From positions 49,184,001 to 49,248,000 of the forward strand of contig CP136895.1 in NCBI GenBank assembly GCA_034359265.1: a stretch of 64,000 nt of DNA, read 5' to 3'. A program made the position numbers and the translations under genes. Below are positions 1-10,350 of the stretch, piece by piece (positions within the stretch are counted from its first letter, which is position 1; the number at the start of each line of letters is the position of its first letter). The notes below the pieces were generated by a model. It had not been told where the DNA came from. It saw nothing but the letters and a program-made list of their open reading frames with translations, and made no database searches. This DNA is from Canna indica (taxonomy: Eukaryota > Streptophyta > Magnoliopsida > Zingiberales > Cannaceae).

Positions 1-776
1 CCTAGAGCAAGTTTCATTCAATGAAATTTGTCTAAGTACAAAGATTCTACCTACTCATGAGAGTTCAAAGATTTATCATGTGATTACCATCATGAGTATT
101 GAGACATTATTTAAGCTTAACCATTGAGGTATAACATTAAGATTTGAATTTATCAAAGTTATACCTTATTCATGATGATTTAGCCAAACTAATCTTTTTT
201 ATTCTAATAAGCCGTCCATTTACAATAACTTGCAAGTATACTTTATTAATAGAAAATGAAACCAAATTTACATGCAAGCTATCAAACTAAATAGCGAAGT
301 GAAAAACCAAGTATCATTTTCCAAATTCAACTTCACTAAATAGCATGGATTCATTTTCATATAAATCATTCATGATTACAAAATGAATCAAGAGATCTCA
401 AAATATGAAATTTTGAAAAATAAGATCTCCAACCCTTCCTATTGGTTGAAAATTGAAAGCCACAGTTAGCCTACGATTTAAAACCACAAGGTCGCATGGG
501 CCCGTTACAGGCTACATAGGTCTCCGAGGAGACCGAGAAATCAAAATAAAAAACTATTTATTTATTTTTTTAAAAAAACTTATCAAGAGCGGAAAATCTA
601 CTAATATTGAGCATATATCAAAACTCCAACTATAATTTAAGCATGTGAGTATAGGAGATGATACCAAAGTCTTTGATACCAATTTTCATACCTATAGCAT
701 CATGATAGCTTGAAGTTGCAACCTCTTGGAGATTTCTCATTTGGATCCAAGGTCAACTTCAATTCTTCAATTTCGT
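1..776 (-). other. 3' noncoding region of element 1
   Basis: There is no reading frame of note. Bases 440-776 closely match 50219-50466, the same region of element 5. In that copy a solo LTR interrupts the sequence corresponding to about 515 here, so this copy shows the uninterrupted target. The AT-rich part at 1-430 matches 47340-47780. Confidence 0.6.
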
Positions 777-2211
777 TTACCCTTGTGTGGTTGCTCCCCC
801 TACAAAAGAAGATGAGATCTTTGGTACCCAAATGGCTTTGGGTCCTTGGGGGTTAGATGACCTAGGTATCCAAAGTGTCTTAGCAACACTTGGATTTCTT
901 TTAAATGCACAATCATGAATGGCATGACCATATATACCACAACAAAAGCAATGCCCATTAAATTTCTTTTTGTTTTTGCTATGGACATGAGCTTTATTAT
1001 TAGAATGCTTGTCATGTGAAATATGATGAGTATGAACATTCTTGGAAACATCATTCCTCTTCTTATGATCATGAGGTTTAAAAGTGGAATGTTTAACATG
1101 AGATTTAACATTAGCATGAACATTCCTTTTTGAAAAATCATTGCTATTCAAATTCTTAAATGAGGAAATATTTTTCATTTCATTCATTTTCTTGTTTAGG
1201 TTTAGAACCTCATTTTTGAAATCAATCATGGAGTTGTGTAAAGCATGCATTTGATATTTCAACATATAATTTTCTTTTTTGATTTTTGAGTTTTCATTTT
1301 TCAAAATCTTATTCTCAATTTTGAAATCATTTTTCAAGTTTTCATTTTCAAGCTTTAAGTCCTTAAGCTCAAAATTCAATCTATCATGACAAGGATCCAA
1401 TGAGCTAGATTTTAATTTCTCATTTTCCAATTCTAGAGCATGCACATGTGAACTAAGTCTAGAATTCTCATTTCTAAGCATTTTGTTTTCCTTATACTTT
1501 TTCAAGAGCAAGGCATACATGATTTTATACTCATCCATCAATTCATCAAAATCATGAGAACTAGATGAGTTAATACTATCATTATTATTAACATGACTAG
1601 AAGAAGTGGAGTGTACCTCATTGTTATCATTCATGAGGCTTTCTTTTGAGATGGCTTCATAGTCATGAAAGGAGGATGCTTCACTTGAGTAGGATGATGT
1701 TGAAGCATTTGACCTTCTCTTTGCCTTATTTTTCGTGGTAGGGCAGTTCTTCTTCACATGCCCTTTTTCATTGCACATATGGAAAATCACCTTCCTTTTC
1801 CGACTTTTAGTGCTCCTATGACTAGAGGCACTATGGGCTTCAAAAACCATATTAGTATTGGGTGGATGACAATTGTCATCACTCCCCTCATCAATCGTAT
1901 TGAGCTCTTCAGTTTTTGCATAATTATAAAGCATGTTTAAGGTAGCCCAAATATCGAATGCGGAAGTACAATGCATGATCTTTTCAAAGACATTATTTTT
2001 CAAAGAACAAAAGATGCAGTTTGTAGCTTTAGCATTTAATTCAAACATATCAATTTGTTCTTGGGTCCATGCATTCATATTTTCCTTAGGTTCTATGTAT
2101 TTTGACTTTACCATATTAAAAACACCTAAACCTTGAGTCTTTAGGAAAGTGTACATTCTACCATTCCAAAGACCAAAGTTAGACTCATCAAACCTAGGAC
2201 TCTAGTGCCAT
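777..2211 (-). pseudogene. Gag of gag-only element 1 (two zinc knuckles, coiled coil)
   Basis: The main open frame runs from the ATG at 2156 to the stop at 777 (459 codons). Homologous copies start further upstream with MALE..., matched here by the ATG at 2209-2211. A small deletion just after it shifts the frame and brings a stop at codon 6. Domains in order: the copia Gag region with the FGLW and DIWATL motifs; a first zinc knuckle in which the first cysteine has become phenylalanine (FHMC instead of CHAC); a Ser/Asn-rich linker; a long Leu/Glu/Lys/Asn coiled coil; a second, intact zinc knuckle (CFCCGIYGHAIHDC); and a tail with a GPKAIWVPK motif. In full copia elements a protease follows that motif; here the frame ends about 13 residues later. 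Gag would form the particle and bind RNA. It is probably a defective copy. Confidence 0.8.
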
Positions 2212-2264
2212 TTTTGGATCGAGACTAGATGTAGACGAGATGGTGAAATCTCAACCTATGACCC

Positions 2265-2276
2265 GCTCTAATACCA
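2265..2276 (-). other. Primer-binding site of element 1
   Basis: The minus strand reads TGGTATTAGAGC two bases inside the 5' LTR. It is one base from TGGTATCAGAGC, the usual site for initiator methionine tRNA in plant copia elements. Confidence 0.75.
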
Positions 2277-2278
2277 AA

Positions 2279-3806
2279 TGTAGTCGAAATGACAACACTA
2301 GAGGGGGGGGGGGGTTGAATAGTGTGTTTATAAATCAATTAGCCTAAATTCCGATTTTAATCGTTTCTTGATTAGTTAGGCTAAGCATGATATTTATAGC
2401 ACGCGGAAGCATTAAATATGAAGCAATAAACACAAGCAAATATAACAATGCTAACACGGTAATTTATAGTGGTTCGGCCCCAATGCCTACTCCACTACCT
2501 AAGCACCTCGCTTAGGATTTCCAAACTATGTTTACTAGATTAATTTGGTTTCCCTTACACAGAGGACTTTGACTCGAAGAGTCGCACTCTCGACCTAAGG
2601 CACTTCCACACCCGGAAGTCTCCGCCTTCTTATCGAGAGTACTCTTCCACCTCAACCGTAAGGGATAAATAAAATAATCCTAGTAAAAACTAAGTTTACA
2701 CAAGTGGCTTTACACCTTCACAACAAGGTAACTACTTTCACACAAGAAGACCTAACCCCTGGTCTTCGTACAAACTCAAATCAAAGAAAAATAGTTCAAA
2801 TAATAGAAAAAAATTATAATGAAAAGAGCTTAGCAATAAAACCAAGATTAAATGCTCTTTTCAATCCTTTAGAACCTCCAACTCGCCCAGTCGTAGAGCT
2901 CGAATTGAAACCCGAGTTGAGGAGCAGTTGGCGCTTTGAAGAAGAACTCAACGGAAGAGCAGAGCGCGCTGCAATCGATCTTAATCGGTCTTTGGAAGGC
3001 TCAAATCACTTCTAAATTACTCAATTAAATCTGTGAGAGAGGTTAAAAGAGTTAGATGAGATATATTTATACCCTCTCGAAGAAACGATAGCTCAAAGGA
3101 TAGAAAACTATCCATTGCAGACGCTCGGTCGATTGGTCGGTCGACCGATCGATCGACTGCTCGAACGACCACTGCCTTCCTCTTCATGTGTGGTCGACCG
3201 ACGGGTCGACCGCCCAGATGCAAAACTAGTGATCCCACATTCGGTCGACCCATCGTCGATCGACGCAAGGAAGCCAGAGTCACACGACTGCGCGATCCTC
3301 AATCCGGTTGACTGATCGGTCGATTGCTCGAGGTACTACCTCTATTTGGCCCCTGTCAGTCGACTGAAGTAGCCACTGCTAGTTTTTGACAGTGTTCGGT
3401 CAACCGAATTGGCTACTTCCAATTTCTTACACTCTTCGGTTGATCGATCGGTCGACCGAACAAAGGCTGATATTGATTTTTTAGCCCTTTTTCGTGCACA
3501 CTTCATTTCTGGGTTCTGACTTTCAACGAGCATCAACTTGGAGAGCTTTTCATTTGATCTTTGGACTCGTCCAATGCGACTTTGGTGCCCATGTCGATCT
3601 TCGAGACATTTCCGCGATGAACCTGAGCGCGACGATCAATGTCCTTCCGATTTTTTGATTTCTTTCGATTTTTCCGATCGAGGACATCGAACGCTGATCG
3701 ATATGGAACCTAAAAGATTGCTTGATGAAATATTAGTTCCGTGTTTGTTATCATCAAAACTGAGATTAAGAGATTAAGACCAAGGTTGAAAACCTAAAGC
3801 CAACAC
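2279..3806 (-). repeat. 5' LTR of element 1
   Basis: The LTR is 1528 bp and begins and ends TG...CA. On the minus strand it starts TGTTGGCTTTAGG, a start shared with the other family LTRs. It carries GGTCGACC-type palindromes upstream of a TATA-like sequence near 3064-3072, a block that reads as a conserved GGTAGTGGAGTAGGCATTGG motif on the minus strand, and a long G run (2302-2314) near its 3' end. Confidence 0.8.
3115..3465. repeat. GGTCGACC-type palindrome cluster in U3 of element 1
   Basis: Many overlapping copies of TCGGTCGACCGA and variants lie between plain stretches such as the one containing CCACTGC. The cluster sits immediately upstream of the LTR TATA-like site in the transcribed (minus) direction. 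Similar clusters occupy the same place in other LTRs of the window. Confidence 0.75.
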
Positions 3807-3807
3807 A

Positions 3808-4182
3808 GGGTACTTAGTTAAAATTGGCTCAGCACTGGTGACTTGGAAAAACAAAAGATAAGCTACTGTTTGCAAGTCTAGTGTAGAGAGTGAATTGTGG
3901 GCATTGTTTGGAGTAACAGGTGAATTAATGTGGGTACTAAAGCTGCTGAATGAAATAAATATCAAACTTGAAATTCCAGCACCTATTTACTGTGATAACA
4001 TGAGTGCCCTGCATATCACAGCTAACCCAGTTGTCCATGAGAGAACTAAACACCTGGAGATTGATTGCTATTTTGTGAGGGAGAAATATCAAGAAGGAAT
4101 TGTGAAACCAACTTACATTTCAAGTCAAAATCAACCAGCAAATATATTGACTAAGGCATTGCCAAAGGACCAACACAGGTAA
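3808..4182 (+). pseudogene. Copia RNase H fragment
   Basis: The frame matches the C-terminal end of a Ty1/copia polyprotein, the RNase H that removes the RNA strand during reverse transcription. Visible motifs are VTWKNKR, then SSVESELWAL, ELMWVLKLL, YCDNMSALHI, HERTKHLEIDC and ILTKAL, all in family order. A TAA at 3859-3861 stands where relatives have glutamine (CAA), so the copy is broken. The rest of the polyprotein is missing to the left, where element 1 inserted. The gene ends at 4182 and a copia 3' LTR follows. Confidence 0.85.
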
Positions 4183-4238
4183 CTGATGGACAATTTAGGA
4201 TTGGAGAATGCATTCTCCATTCCCAACTTGCACGGGAG

Positions 4239-4540
4239 TATTGGAAATATATGATACATAGCATAAATAATAGAGTAATGAAATAATGTAAGCGATGTAG
4301 TTAAGATACATTAGGTGCATGGGTATTATTGTGTTTTCATTTTCTTATGTTTACTGTAGTATAAATAGCCGAGTAATTACTTTTTGACTAAGTCAATAAC
4401 ATTTAATATCCTCATTTCTTTTCCCCCTTCTCTGTTCTCGAGAGCTCCTTGTGTTCCAGGTAGTTGATTGAAGACTCGATGGTGGCTTCAAATCTCTATA
4501 GCTTTTGAGTCAAGTCACCGAGGTAGGTGAGCCCAACGTA
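4239..4540 (+). repeat. Copia 3' LTR fragment
   Basis: A short purine run (GGGAG) at 4234-4238 precedes TATTGGAAATAT, which looks like a mutated TGTTGG LTR start. A TATA-like TATAAATAG lies near 4361-4369. The 3' end is uncertain; a CCCAACG near 4530 may be the decayed terminus. It belongs to the copia element whose RNase H lies upstream and differs from the gag-only family LTRs. Confidence 0.55.
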
Positions 4541-5453
4541 TCTTGGTTTTGTCGTTTTGCAACTTTTCTATTTCTGCGCTCAGTATGGTGGCTGCAGGAA
4601 GAAGGGGTGCCCTTTCCACATGTCTGTTCCCCATTAGCACTTGCTTTTTAAGAATTTAATTTTAGCAAGGAGTAATCATGGCATGGAGATCTGGCTATTC
4701 ATTTTTTGAGGCATTTGCGCATTCGCTGCTGATGGAATGATCGGCCAGAATTTGTTCTATTAACGAAATGCGAATGTCAGCCGTTCGATGAGGAGATTGC
4801 CACCTCATGGGCTTTAAAACTCCCTCCTTCCCTTTATTTTGACTTTTCTCGCGTTCTAAGTTCTTCCTTTGTTTTCTACTTTCTTGCTTCTTGCTTCCCA
4901 AGACTTTCGTTGGTGACATCGTCGTTCTGTTCATCGTCCCGTTCATCCCCGTTAGTTTTTGGTGAGTCTTTTTGACCTCATCTCCTTACTTCTACTTTGT
5001 ACTGACACATCCCTAGGTTGTTAAGATTTCCAATTTGGTTGAAAAATGTCCAGTAGGGGGTAGAACATATTAGATAGATGGGGTGAGGCTGTAGAACCAT
5101 ACACCTGGGTCTATGATGAAATAAGGCGGGAGAGCTCAGTGATAACTAGCTCGAGCAATGTTGGAGCCTTCCCTAAAAGCGTGCTGCTATCCCATTCCAG
5201 CAACGAGACTGCATTTGAGTGCCTTCCCTGCTCCCCGGACGATATTCCACTCTAGGAGGGACCCTGGGTTCATTTTCGTATACGAACCATGTTCGAGGAC
5301 CTCGGTGTCAAACTGCCTTTTACAAATTTTGAGTGTGTTGTACTGATCCAAGTGAATATCACCCCAACGTACATTCACCCGAACAGGTGGGTGTTCGTCC
5401 GCTGTTTCGAGATTTTGATGGAATTTTTGGGCGTTGAGCCGAGCCTGCGTAGG
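4541..5453 (+). mobile_element. Gypsy (Tat-like) LTR/leader remnant
   Basis: 4900-5010 resembles 42980-43070, the LTR region of gypsy element 2; both share the GTCGTT.TGTTCATC segment and a GATGAGTC-like part. A degraded reading frame follows (see 5289-5453). A gag-only family LTR piece cuts the sequence at about 5454. 4541-4670 shows nothing recognisable. Confidence 0.5.
5289..5453 (+). pseudogene. Fragment of the extra 'putative gypsy type transposon' ORF
   Basis: The frame MFEDLGVKLPF...FVRCFEILMEFLGVEPSLRRF resembles the plant Transposase_28 / 'putative gypsy type transposon' domain, an extra protein of unknown function in some plant gypsy elements. Upstream, 5100-5280 seems to hold more of the same protein with stops. 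The frame then runs into the LTR that begins near 5454 and is truncated there. The family match is from recognition of the motif only. Confidence 0.5.
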
Positions 5454-6055
5454 TTTTTGGTGAATATCTACACTAGAGGGGGCGGGGGTGAATAGTGTGT
5501 TATTCTACTCTTAAGCCTAAGTCTAATTTTAATCATTTCTTTTATTGCTTAGGCAAATACACAATTCAAATAGCTAAGCATGAGCGGAAGCGATAAATGA
5601 AACAATTAAGCGCAAGTATGGATACAATCAAATGCCAACGCTAACACAAAGATTTATAGTGGTTCAGACCCTTCCCTACTCCACTACCTAAGCACCCCTA
5701 CTTAGGATTTTAAACTCTAGTTTACTAGTTTAAAGGGTATCCTACAAGAAGATTTACAAGCTAAGGCTTCGACCCTCACACCCGAGAGTTACTCTCACCC
5801 CGAGAGCACCTCCAATATCTCTTCTCCTTAGGACTACACAACTAACCATAGTGGACTAAGTTTACACTGGTGAACTTATCCCTCTACACCAAGGCAACCA
5901 CCCAACACTTGACCTAACACATTAGGTCAGGAACAACACTTTAAAGCAAACAAAAACAACAAAAAATACAAAAATAAATTGAGAAACAAATCAAATACAA
6001 GTACTTAGCAACAAATCAAATAAATTGAACCATACATGATGGTTCTGTGATGACT
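5454..6055 (-). repeat. Truncated gag-only family LTR
   Basis: The stretch starting TTTTGGTGAATATC then CACTAGAGGGGG matches the terminal 600 bp of the family LTR, including the TTTATAGTGGTTC and CTACTCCACTACCTAAGCACC blocks. The U3 half with the palindrome cluster is missing, and no internal region is attached. Confidence 0.65.
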
Positions 6056-6484
6056 TTGGATTATGGGTGGCAATTGAAATCGATTAACCAAACCATAACA
6101 CTTGGTTTTAGATAGTGGATTGCAGCACTTTGGGCCCAAAAGCAACCACACTCATGATCCAGACTTAAGTCAAGCAAGACAGCTTAGCTTGGGGGCTCCA
6201 CCCGGCCATACAAGGACTCCCATGTCATCATTAGCCTCAACCCATTATGAGCAACATCCCTATGAGATTATCGGACGACATCATCACCAACAATCCCTCA
6301 CCCTACAATATATACAAACAAAATATGTCTCAAGTAACTTAGAGTCAAATTTCTATTACCTCCACCTCGATCACATCCTAACGTTAGCGTCAGAGTGTCT
6401 TTTGTAGATCCTCCCGCCAGAGTTGCACCTGACCAGAAGATGCACGGCGCCGGGCTGCACAGCTCCGACAATCATGCAGGAACA
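6056..6484 (+). repeat. Gypsy LTR end
   Basis: The segment ends GGAACA directly before a TTTGGCGCCCACC primer-binding sequence, so it is the 3' end of a plus-strand gypsy LTR. A TATA-like run (ACAATATATACAAAC) lies near 6305-6320. The left limit is unclear. Only about 50 bp of internal sequence follows before element 2 begins. Confidence 0.5.
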
Positions 6485-6497
6485 TTTGGCGCCCACC
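6485..6497 (+). other. Gypsy primer-binding site
   Basis: TTTGGCGCCCACC follows the LTR end. TGGCGCC is the core of the tRNA-complementary site used by many plant gypsy elements. The same core occurs, inverted, at 41371-41381 and 60810-60820. Confidence 0.6.
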
Positions 6498-6536
6498 ATG
6501 CGACTAAGTAAAAGTTACCCGCCCCGCAATGGTTGG

Positions 6537-7987
6537 TGTAGTCGAAATGGCAACACTAGAGGGGGGGGGGGGGGTGAATAGTGTGTTATCTAATTAATTA
6601 GCCTAAATCCAATTTTATTCATTTCTCAAATCGTTTAGGCATATTGCAATTTTACGATTAAATGCGGAAGCAAGATAAACTAATTAAGCACAAACAACAA
6701 TAGATAACAATGCTAACACACTAATTTATAGTGGTTCGGCTCCAATGCCTACTCCACTACCTAAGCTCCCCGCTTAGGATTTCCAAACTAGGTTTACTAG
6801 ATTAATTCTTGTTTCCCTTACAATGAGGACTTTGACTCAAAGAGTCGCACTCTCGACCTAAGGCACTTCCACACCCGGAAGTCTCCACCTTCTTACCGAG
6901 AGCACTCTTCCACTTCAACCGTAAGGGATACCTCAAGTAATCCTAGTAAGTTATGCTTACACAAGTACCTTTACACCTTTTCACCAAGGTAACCACTTCC
7001 ACACACAAGACCAAACAGCCTAGGTCTTCACAATCTCAAATCCAAGAAAAAACAAGTTCAATAAATAGTTAAAATTACAATGAAAAGAGCTTAGAATAAA
7101 ACAAAGATCAAATGCACTTTTCCAAGCCTTCGACGCCTTCAACTCGCCAAGAAGTAGAGCTCGAATTAAATCCCGAGTTGAGACAGAGTGCACACTTGAA
7201 GCGAATTTAGACGGAAGAACAAACACGCTTCAATCAATCTTTAGAAGGCTCAAAACTCCCTTTAGAATGCTCAATAAAATCTGTATTAATCGAGGAAGTA
7301 GATTAAATGAGTTAGATGAGGTATAATTATATCCTCACGAAGAAACGGTAGCTCAACGGATAGAAAACTATCCGTTACAGCCACTCGGTCGATTGGCCGG
7401 TCGATCGACCGATCGACCACTCAAGTGATCGCCGCCTATTCTCATTGTGCGGTCAATCGACGGGTCGACCGCCAGACACAAATCTTGTGTTCCCGCAGTC
7501 CGGTCGACCGATGCGTGCTCTGCCAATTTTTGGCTTCAATTGGTCGACCGCCCGGTAGACCGAAATAGACACTAACAATTTTTAGCACTGTTTGGTTGAC
7601 CGACTGGTCGATCGTAATGGCTACTACCATTTTTTAAACCCTATTCGGTCGAACGACCGGTCAACCGAACATAGGCTGATATTGATTTTTTCAGCCTTTT
7701 TCTTCCGAGCTTCATTTCTGGGTTCCAGCTTTCAACGAGCATCAACTTGGAGAGCTTTCCATGTGATCTTTGAGCTCATCCAATACGTCTTTGGTGCACA
7801 CGTCAATCTTCAAGAAATTCCACGACGAACCCGAGTGCGACGATCAATGTCCTTCTGATTTATCTGATCGAGGACATCATACGCTACTCGATATGGAACC
7901 TGAAAGATTTCTCAACGAAATATTAGTTCCATGTTTGTTATCAGCAAAACCGAGATTAAGACCAAGGTTGAAAACCTAAATCCAACA
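6537..7987 (-). repeat. 3' LTR of element 2
   Basis: The LTR is 1451 bp, TG...CA. It carries a G run near 6559-6573, the conserved block at 6728-6785, and a palindrome cluster at 7383-7665. On the minus strand it is preceded by a polypurine tract, seen here as TCTCCCCCTTTTT just after 7987. Confidence 0.85.
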
Positions 7988-8056
7988 ATCTCCCCCTTTT
8001 TGATGATGACAAACATCCTTAAGAAAATATATCATTAAAGCATAAAGGATATCAAC

Positions 8057-8450
8057 CACTACTAGAAAAATGGTCAGCCGTTGCTGAGCCGTTGCTGAAG
8101 AGAATCAGCAACGGCCGAGCCATTGCAATAGAGCCGTGACAGAAAGTCGCGTTGCTGATGACTTAGTAACGGATCAGCAACGGCCGCTCGGGCCGTCGCT
8201 CAAAACATTATCAGCAACGGCCGCTCGGGCCGTCGCTAAAACTATTATCAGCAACGGTTTTGCCACAGACCCAGAGCCGTTGCTGATAACATTAATAGCA
8301 ACGGCCGCTGAGTCCGTAGCAACGCCGTTAGTAAAACTCCGTCGCTAAGCCGTTGCTGTAGGTCATCAGCAACGGCTTTCGATACACTTTTAGCAACGGC
8401 TTTCCCACGGACGCCCGTGGGAAAGCCGTTGCTGATGACGTATACCTGCA
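8057..8450. repeat. Left subterminal repeats of the CACTA element
   Basis: More than ten copies of a motif like CAGCAACGGCCGCTCGGGCC, in both orientations, follow the terminal repeat. In CACTA elements such repeats bind the element-encoded accessory protein that pairs the ends. Confidence 0.85.
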
Positions 8451-8739
8451 ACCAGAAAATTTGAAAATTTCAAATTTCCATTGATACATTGATACATTTA
8501 TCTGATACATAACTCACACACCCATACCCTCATACACACATTCATTCACACATCACAAACACCTCATACACATTCATTCACACATCACAAACACACCAAC
8601 ATATATACATCAAAACAATTATATTTATATTGATAATTATCCACGATAGTATAAAAACAATTCAAATGCAAAATTGAAGTATCAATATCCAAACAAAATA
8701 AGTTAAACAAGTTCAATATCCAAACAAAAAATCTCACGA
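8451..8739. repeat. Noncoding spacer with short direct repeats
   Basis: A CA-rich stretch holds two copies of a segment containing CATTCATTCACACATCACAA (near 8538-8600) and a tripled GATACATT-like motif near 8482-8515. It lies downstream of the minus-strand gene and may be its 3' UTR. Confidence 0.4.
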
Positions 8740-10275
8740 TCACGATGGAGGATGGTCTGGATTATATGGCAGGGTCTGGAGTGCTTGAGTGTACACCGGC
8801 GTGGACTGACTCGAGGACGATGGATTAGATGATGCCGAAGAGATGACTGCTTCGGGATGACCTGACAAGTTGCGTAGCATAGCTTCTATATTTGCCATCG
8901 TCTGACTCTGACGCTCCATCATCTCAGTCTGACGCGCGACCGTCTCCTCTAGTGTCCTTATCCTATTACTATGATCATAACTGGATCTAGAGGTGGACGG
9001 CCGCTCACCAGCGACCGGAGGGGTCGGTGCCCCAAGTGGCCCTAGTATGGCTCGCGCATGACCACTATCTGCGAAGCCATATACGCGGCCATGGTCCCAG
9101 CCACCTGCGGCCTCGACCCACGATGCTGCGTCAAAGTCCTCGGGGGTACCCCCGCGCTGCACCACCGTCTGGTTGTAGGTCTCCTACTCGAGTTTGATTT
9201 TTTGTTTAATATTTATCATAAAACTTAAATTATAAATATATAATGAATAATTTAAACAAATATATAATTACCATAATGTATGCAGCGCGGTTGTGGATGT
9301 ACTCCCCCGTCCCATGTGCTCGACGGTGAGTCCGCTCAAACACCGCCATCGGGGAGGGTCGCTGGACAGTCCCGTCATCCGACACCGTCGTCTACATTTA
9401 CAAAACAAATACATTAATTAGTACACATAATAACAAATAAAATATATAATTAAAAGATATACTTACCATACGGTTTGCGTGCACTGCAAATGCAACAGAG
9501 CCGCCGGTGTGACGCGCTGCTCCTCCCGACATGCGATTTCTAGCCGCATTCCGAGAAACCTCCTGCCATCGATCCGTCGACCATATCCCCACGAGCTGGT
9601 CCCATATATCCGGAGTAATCCAACCGAGGCCGTATCCCCGAGTCTCCGCGATGTTAGTGGTCCCAGCTCGGGCCATCGCTTGGAACCGAGCCTGCCCCAA
9701 CTGCCCGTTGTACCTTGCCCGAGAAATAGCCTCCCAGGCAGCGTAAATGAAGGGCCTCTGGTCCTCGGCCCATGTATAGCGAGCATGCAAAATAATAATA
9801 TCAGTATCAATATTAATATATCATCATGCATGTAAAAAATAATAATAATACGTGCCTCAAACTCGCGCCATAACATGTCGACGTGCTCGCTAGGCACGTG
9901 AGACCACGTAGGCCATGCCCCGTGCATGTATCATCGAATAGTAGAAGAAATGCTCCTCGGCACTTCTTCTTGCTCGAACCTACACAACAAAAATAAATTT
10001 TAATATTATATTATGATATAATGAATTTGTAATGATTCATAATTCATGATATATTACCGCTCCCCAATCACGCTAATCAATCTACGTGACTCTGTGGCTG
10101 GTGGAGGCTGCCACCTGTTCGGCCCGCGTGGCCGCCTACGTCTGGATGTACTAGCCTCGGCAGTATCATCGGAATGAGGATCAGCAACAGGAGGATCAGC
10201 TGCATGAGTAAGTGCTGGAGTCTCACCGATCGGAGACTCCGAAACTCTCCTGCGTCGATAACCACGACCAGACAT
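8740..10275 (-). pseudogene. CACTA accessory gene (Transposase_24-like), multi-exon
   Basis: A five-exon model fits: 10275-10058, 9979-9855, 9790-9467, 9391-9272 and 9183-8740, about 400 residues. GT donors are visible after 10058, 9467 and 9272, and AG acceptors before 9979, 9391 and 9183, with the frame kept across them. The junction after 9855 lacks a clear GT-AG pair and is uncertain. The product has an Arg-rich N-terminus, a W.TWSHVP.EH...W.EF motif typical of the plant Transposase_24 family, then WAEDQRPFIYAAW, an MAVFERTHRR.HGTGEYI segment and a C-terminal predicted coiled coil (EETVARQTEMMERQ). By analogy with TnpA it would bind the subterminal repeats. A TGA at 9931-9933 interrupts exon 2 in frame, so the copy is probably inactive unless that stop is spliced out or read through. 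Confidence 0.7.
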
Positions 10276-10350
10276 ATCTGTCGAACAGACATATAATCAG
10301 ATTATTGTATAAATAGTAAAGATATATTTAATAAAATATATACTTTACAA

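Larger units (their letters stand above)
1..3806 (-). mobile_element. Gag-only LTR retrotransposon, element 1 (3' LTR lies outside the window)
   Basis: This is a minus-strand element. Its 5' LTR (2279-3806), primer-binding site (2265-2276), gag gene (777-2211) and 3' noncoding region (1-776) are present; the 3' LTR would lie left of position 1. No protease, integrase or reverse transcriptase is seen after gag. The element landed in the RNase H part of an older copia element, whose reading frame resumes just past 3806. I infer a non-autonomous element that would need enzymes supplied by a full copia relative. Confidence 0.75.

Noticed and set aside
3115..3465. GGTCGACC arrays as a CRISPR or satellite array
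   Set aside because: Spacing is irregular, the motifs overlap, and they occur only in LTR U3 of this family. The DNA is of plant type.
6102..6407. Plus-strand open frame of 101 codons
   Set aside because: It sits in a gypsy LTR end directly before a primer site and has no recognisable domain.
9479..9835. Plus-strand open frame of 118 codons
   Set aside because: It lies opposite exon 3 of the minus-strand CACTA accessory gene, which has family motifs and splice sites.
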